Assembly (NCBI RefSeq): GCF_008831285.2
Contig: NC_045138.2
Span: forward strand, 34,342,769-34,406,768
DNA: 64,000 bases
From: Nymphaea colorata
Lineage: Eukaryota; Streptophyta; Magnoliopsida; Nymphaeales; Nymphaeaceae
Reading direction: 5' to 3'
This document shows positions 59,851-64,000 of this stretch, in pieces. Position 1 is the first letter of the stretch. The number at the start of each line of letters is the position of its first letter. A program made the translations under genes and the position numbers. A model generated the notes under the pieces. It was not told the origin of the DNA and searched no databases. It saw only the letters and a list, made by a program, of their open reading frames with translations.

Positions 59851-61863
59851 CCATTAATTCTTTCCTAAATCACCTAATCATTTTAATTCCACTACCACCT
59901 TTCAGTTTCTGAATCTCCACAAACCCACATAAATTTATCTTGCCCCGTTTGACGGGCTGGAAAAATACTATTTACTGAGAAAAAAATTTCAAAAATTCAA
60001 AATTTTTTCATCCAAACGCAGGAAAATATTTTCGACCGTTGAGGTCGATTTCAGAAATCTTTTTTCAAAAAAATATTTCCACTGGAAAGACGGAAATATT
60101 TTTCCAGAAATTTTTTAGCCTCTCCCAGCCGCAGCCCTCTTCGTCCTCACGCAACGCAGCCTCTTTGTCCTCACGCGCCGTGAAGCCGCAGTCTTCTTCC
60201 TGTTGCCGTGAACCTTCCCCACTCGAAGGATCCCCTCGTGAAGCTCCTTAATAAGGAAGGTTTGCCCGGAATGACGACCCTTCTTTCTTGTAATTTTTTC
60301 AAGTTAAGAAGGAACCATAGGATCAGTGTTATGAAGATGAATTTTTTCTTGGTATTTGGTTCTTCAAAGTCTTGGGATTGATTTTGTTCTCCGAGGCAGT
60401 GAATTTGCTTGATGCATTTGATGAGTCTTTGGGGGTCTAAAAGCCCCAACTCAATGTCTATTGTGTGGATTTTTTTTTCCTTTTATTGGTTTTAGTATTG
60501 CTAACTACACACTTGTAATGCATGTGTGCAGTTCTCAAATTATTTTCGTTTGTAAATTACATGACACAATCTTCGTAGCTGCAAGTTCCAATTGCAGAAA
60601 TGAAGATACAGGGGAATTAGGTGGATAGCTATGGGCTTGTGGCCTTCTACAGACCATTCTTCTTCTTTAGGTTTGCAGTGAATGCTGCTTTTTGTATGTA
60701 CCCTCTTACCTGGTGGTTAATGCATTTTGCTCTTAATTTTTTAAGCATTGGAATGAAGTTTCTGTACCATCCAAGAAAATTAAGAAAAATTCCCCTTTCT
60801 TTAGATTTAGACATCAAGATGCCTTATAATGACAGGGTTCAAACTGCAAGGATCATTAATCTTTCTTTTATGTCATCCCCTTCAATATAAAATTCTATTT
60901 TGCATGGGCCTGAAAATAAAATACAGTTATGTGCCTTCATGTTCCTTGGCCTGCAAAGATAATTGAATGTTAAAGAAAATTGTTAAAGTTGACAAGTTTC
61001 ACAACTCAGATATGGGATTTTCTTTCAAATCATCGTGTTTAGCAGAATATATACGTAAGAAACAATCATTATCTTTCCTTATCAAACATGGGATTTTCTT
61101 TCTCAGCATTGAAGATCATGTCTTTTTTCATCCTCAATGCAAAAACACTAGTGTGCAGAAGGACCAAATATCTCATTTCTTCAAGTTAATTTGGTGGGTC
61201 TTGCAAGCAAAGGTAAAGAGCAAAAGAAGAATGGTGTCTGCTTATGAACAGCATGCTCGACCATGGCTCCTTTGCTCCTTTTTCCTGTTGAGATTTGTCT
61301 TCTTCGTTCAAAAATTTGCAAAAGGGAATGCTCAATCATCTTCAGTGGCCCTACCCTTTGCCTGCAATCATATTTGCCATAGCTCCACGTTTGAATGCAT
61401 AAAAGATTCTCTCTTATCTACTACAGATTACAATGTGTGCAATCATATTTGCAATCATATATATATATATATTCATAATGGTTTCACATGTAGGGATCTT
61501 GGGAAACTTGTGAAGTTACACCTTCGCTGGGTTGTACTTAGTGATATGCTCCTCACTTGGGCAGCAAGACTGTGTAGAGGCATACATGAGCTGAGCTCGG
61601 GACAAGCTTGTTTATCCAAGCTTGAGCTTGTTCATTTCTGCTTTGGGAAGCTTACACTTCTCTGGATACTTTATCTAAGATCTCTTGCCTAACATGTTTG
61701 TTTGTTAGTGCTCATAGTAGTTCTCCTTCTCCTTCATAAGTTTTTAAATTGCCTAACATGTTTGTTTGCCACTTCGTTAGATATTTGTTATATTCAGTTG
61801 GATTCTAGGCTAATGTGAAACTAGGCTGTTTACTTTGTTTTTTTTTTCCGTACTGTAGTACCT
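59851..61863. other. Sequence left of the Harbinger ORFs, possibly part of that element
   Basis: From about 59940 (GCCCCGTTTGACGGGCTGG) it contains AAATATTTTT-rich inverted stretches of the kind seen in subterminal DNA of plant transposons, but I could not find a clear terminal repeat or a 3-bp target duplication. A 241-codon open frame at 60967-61692 (+) has no recognisable domain. Confidence 0.4.
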
Positions 61864-62866
61864 ATGGAAGGTTCAAGCTCAAGAAATGATAGTCTTGTTT
61901 GGACTGATGCTCAACTAGATCATCTTATAAATCTTCTAGTTGAGCAATCAAGACTACCTGACATGAAGTTAGGCGCCAATTTAAAGCCAAAAGCGTATAA
62001 GGCAATTGAACGGCAAATGATGGAAATGTTTGGCCCAAAATTCAAAGTCGAAAAAATAAAAAACAAGTTGAAGAGTACGAAAGCAGATTACAAAGTGTGC
62101 AGACAAATTTTGTCAACAAGTGGGTTTGGTTGGGACCCAACAAACCAGTGCGTAGATGTTGAAAATGAAGTTTGGGCGGACTACATTCAGGTAAGGCGGG
62201 AAACATTTAGTGGAAATTAATCATCATGTCTATTACATTATAGAACATATGTGACTATAATTCTAACTGCAGAAATTCCCTGATCGGCAGAAGTTCAAAG
62301 GGGGGCAAAAATGAAAACATTATCAACAGTTAGACGAAGTGTATGACCAGTCCACTGCGAATGGTATTGGCAGTTTTACTTGTTCTTCATTGAATAGATC
62401 TAATGACTTAGTGACTAATCAAGCACCCAAGACCCCTATAACCCATACGCCTGATTTGGGTTACAATGTTGGTGAAAATGTATCGTTTACACAAATGTTG
62501 AACAATGAATCTCCTGTGCCATCACCATCGCATGTTCAACAAGATTCACAACATACTGCATTTGAAAGTAGGACAACAAACTCATCAAATAAAAGAGCAA
62601 GATTAAGTATGAATTACGAGGAGTATGGAACGATATTGCATGAAATAGCTGGTAGTTTCCGTACAATGATAAACACATCTACATACTCCTACTTGAACAA
62701 CTGTTCAGAGCTATTGCAAGAAATGCTCGAGTCGGGAGAGATTGATGCTGACATGCACTTAAAAGCCACGATGCTAATGGAGCAGCAAAACAAACTAGTC
62801 GTCTTCCTCAAACTTCTGTTGACCCAACGTGTGCCTTGGTTGCTGGCTAATGTTAATCATCCATAG
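61864..62866 (+). pseudogene. Harbinger ORF1, Myb/SANT-like DNA-binding protein (one in-frame stop)
   Basis: Exon 1 (61864-62190) encodes a Myb/SANT-like domain: LVWTDAQLDHLINLLVEQ, KAYKAIERQMMEMFG, KIKNKLKSTKADYKVCRQI and SGFGWDPTNQCVDVENEVW, followed by WADYIQ at a GTAAGG donor. Exon 2 (62273-62866, after CTGCAG) continues KFPDRQKFKGGQK, then a TGA at about 62312, then in the same frame KHYQQLDEVYDQ, a Ser/Thr/Asn-rich linker and a C-terminal helical part. In Harbinger systems this protein helps bring the transposase to DNA. Apart from the TGA the frame is open to 62866. Confidence 0.75.
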
Positions 62867-62980
62867 TAAGTAGTGTGTGATCATGTGCCTTTATAATTCA
62901 ATGTTGTGGTTGTTCTAATTTCTATGCAGTTGACTGTTTGTTTGTATGGCTGTTAATTCCTTTCCCCTTTCCATATTAGA

Positions 62981-64000
62981 ATGTTTTATTTGTACATTCA
63001 CATGTCAAACATGACGAAAGTTGCTTTTCTATATGTGCTACCCAGTGCTGCAGTCATGTTGTCAAATGAAGAAGAAAGAAATCTTGTTATGTTGAAAGTC
63101 ATGTTTGCCATGGTCATCATAATTTTTAGACTTCTTACTCAACCTAGACGAATAGTTCACCCTTTTAGAAATGCTGGTTCGAGATTTGTTGATAATATCA
63201 TCAATGGTCATCCAAGGAATTGCTTGGACTTAATGCGCATGGATCGCAACTCTTTTATTACATTATGTGATATGTTGAAAGAGAAAAATTTAGTAGAAGA
63301 TGGTCGGGAAATCAGTGTCGAAGAACAATTTGCTATCTTTCTAATTACTGTTGGCCATAACGAGTGCAACCGTGCATGCCAGAACACGTTCCAACACTCA
63401 GGTCAAACAATTGGTAAGTACGTCAACATCATCATACGAGCACTATGTCAATTGGGTGAACAATACATCAGTCGACCGAACGATGAGACTCCATCAAAAA
63501 TCCATCTCAATCATCATTTCAATCCATATTTTCAGGTAAGGTAGTTCATGATCACACATTACATTGTACTCAGACAGTTCGACTAATATTTTTTAATGTA
63601 CATAGGATTGTCTAGGAGCTATAGATGGCACTCACATACCAGTATGGGTACATACATCAGAACAATCGAGGTTTCATAATAGAAAAGGAACTCTCTCACA
63701 AAATGTATTGGCTGTAGTTGGTTTCGACATGCGATTCCACTATGTTTTGGCAGGCTGGGAAGACAGTGCGACAGATTCAAGAGTATTGTACAGTGCACTA
63801 GACAGTGATGTCGATCCTCTTGTCATACCTACAGGTTAGGTAGTCAATTTACTATGTTGGTAGTTCTTAGCTTACAGTTGCATTTAATGTCGAACTCATA
63901 ATAACTGTATTGTGTAGGGAAATACTACCTTGGTGATGGATGATATCCAAACATACGTGGTTTACTAATGCCATATCGAGGTCATCGATACCATCTCTCT
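62981..64000 (+). pseudogene. Harbinger ORF2, DDE_Tnp_4 transposase (one in-frame stop, 3' end missing)
   Basis: Exons 62981-63535, 63606-63834 and 63918 to beyond the edge. The N-terminal part has the HARBI1-like region (LDLMRMDRNSFITLCDML, VEEQFAIFLITVGHN, FQHSGQTIGKYV). The second exon has DCLGAIDGTHIPVWV with the first catalytic Asp and GWEDSATDSRVL. The third has KYYLGDG, where the family reads DxGYPN; the Gly codon is TGA, next to the second catalytic Asp. The catalytic Glu lies beyond the window. The start could also be the later ATG at about 63057 (MLSNEEERN). Confidence 0.8.

Larger units (their letters stand above)
61864..64000 (+). mobile_element. PIF/Harbinger DNA transposon, coding part, truncated by the window edge
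   Basis: Two ORFs in the same orientation, a Myb/SANT-like protein and a DDE transposase, are the standard pair of PIF/Harbinger elements. The right end is outside the window and the left end is not located. Both ORFs carry an in-frame stop, so this copy is probably not autonomous. Confidence 0.85.

Noticed and set aside
59571-59868. Open frames over the 65-bp minisatellite
   Set aside because: Repeat-driven Ser/Pro/Leu strings; the array explains them fully.
60967-61692. 241-codon open frame on the + strand
   Set aside because: Long for chance, but no domain or family pattern is visible and it contains low-complexity HIYIYI and FFF stretches; it lies in probable transposon DNA.

Overview
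The window is nuclear DNA of a flowering plant. It has short exons with GT-AG introns, AT-rich intergenic DNA full of simple repeats, and plant-specific families: class III peroxidases, NDR1/HIN1-like proteins, a TraB-domain protein with a C-terminal anchor, RABB1/Rab2, an Arabidopsis At4g21880-type PPR protein and PIF/Harbinger and hAT transposons. Species cannot be fixed from sequence alone; an early-diverging angiosperm is possible, but that is a guess.

Layout. At 578-2596 (- strand) lies the 5' part of a PPR gene that runs off the left edge. At 4837-9269 (+) is a complete nine-exon TraB-domain gene of 430 codons, a probable tail-anchored organelle-membrane protein. From 14199 to 22489 there are three intronless LEA_2/NHL membrane-protein genes (+, -, +). 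From 27342 to 40612 three four-exon class III peroxidases of the PER3/RCI3 type stand head to tail on the - strand; they share identical intron positions, signal peptides and promoter blocks (a TATA box about 90 bp before the ATG and a conserved block 250-310 bp before it). From 49160 to 55875 (-) is a six-exon Rab2/RABB1 GTPase of 210 residues.

The Rab2 locus is the most rearranged part. Intron 2 holds a hAT-type element with a perfect 8-bp target duplication, and inside it sits a second hAT-type element, also with a perfect 8-bp duplication, that carries a captured 5' fragment of an LRR receptor kinase gene. The last part of exon 2 is tandemly duplicated (102-bp unit), and the extra copy has lost its splice donor. 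About 1.5 kb beyond the Rab2 stop codon, two further copies of exon 1 with flanking intron and leader sequence form a small same-orientation array, apparently without the rest of the gene.

From 58848 to the right edge transposon sequence dominates: a TIR-flanked stretch filled by a 65-bp minisatellite, then a PIF/Harbinger element with a Myb/SANT-like ORF and a DDE transposase. Both Harbinger ORFs contain an in-frame stop, and the element runs off the window.

The genes look like ordinary independent plant genes rather than one pathway. The points most worth a second look are local duplication and gene capture at the Rab2 locus, two inferred GC-AG introns (one of them frame-neutral), and the conserved promoter of the peroxidase array. 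I see no CRISPR array, rRNA, convincing tRNA gene, or LTR retroelement or virus-like coding region.
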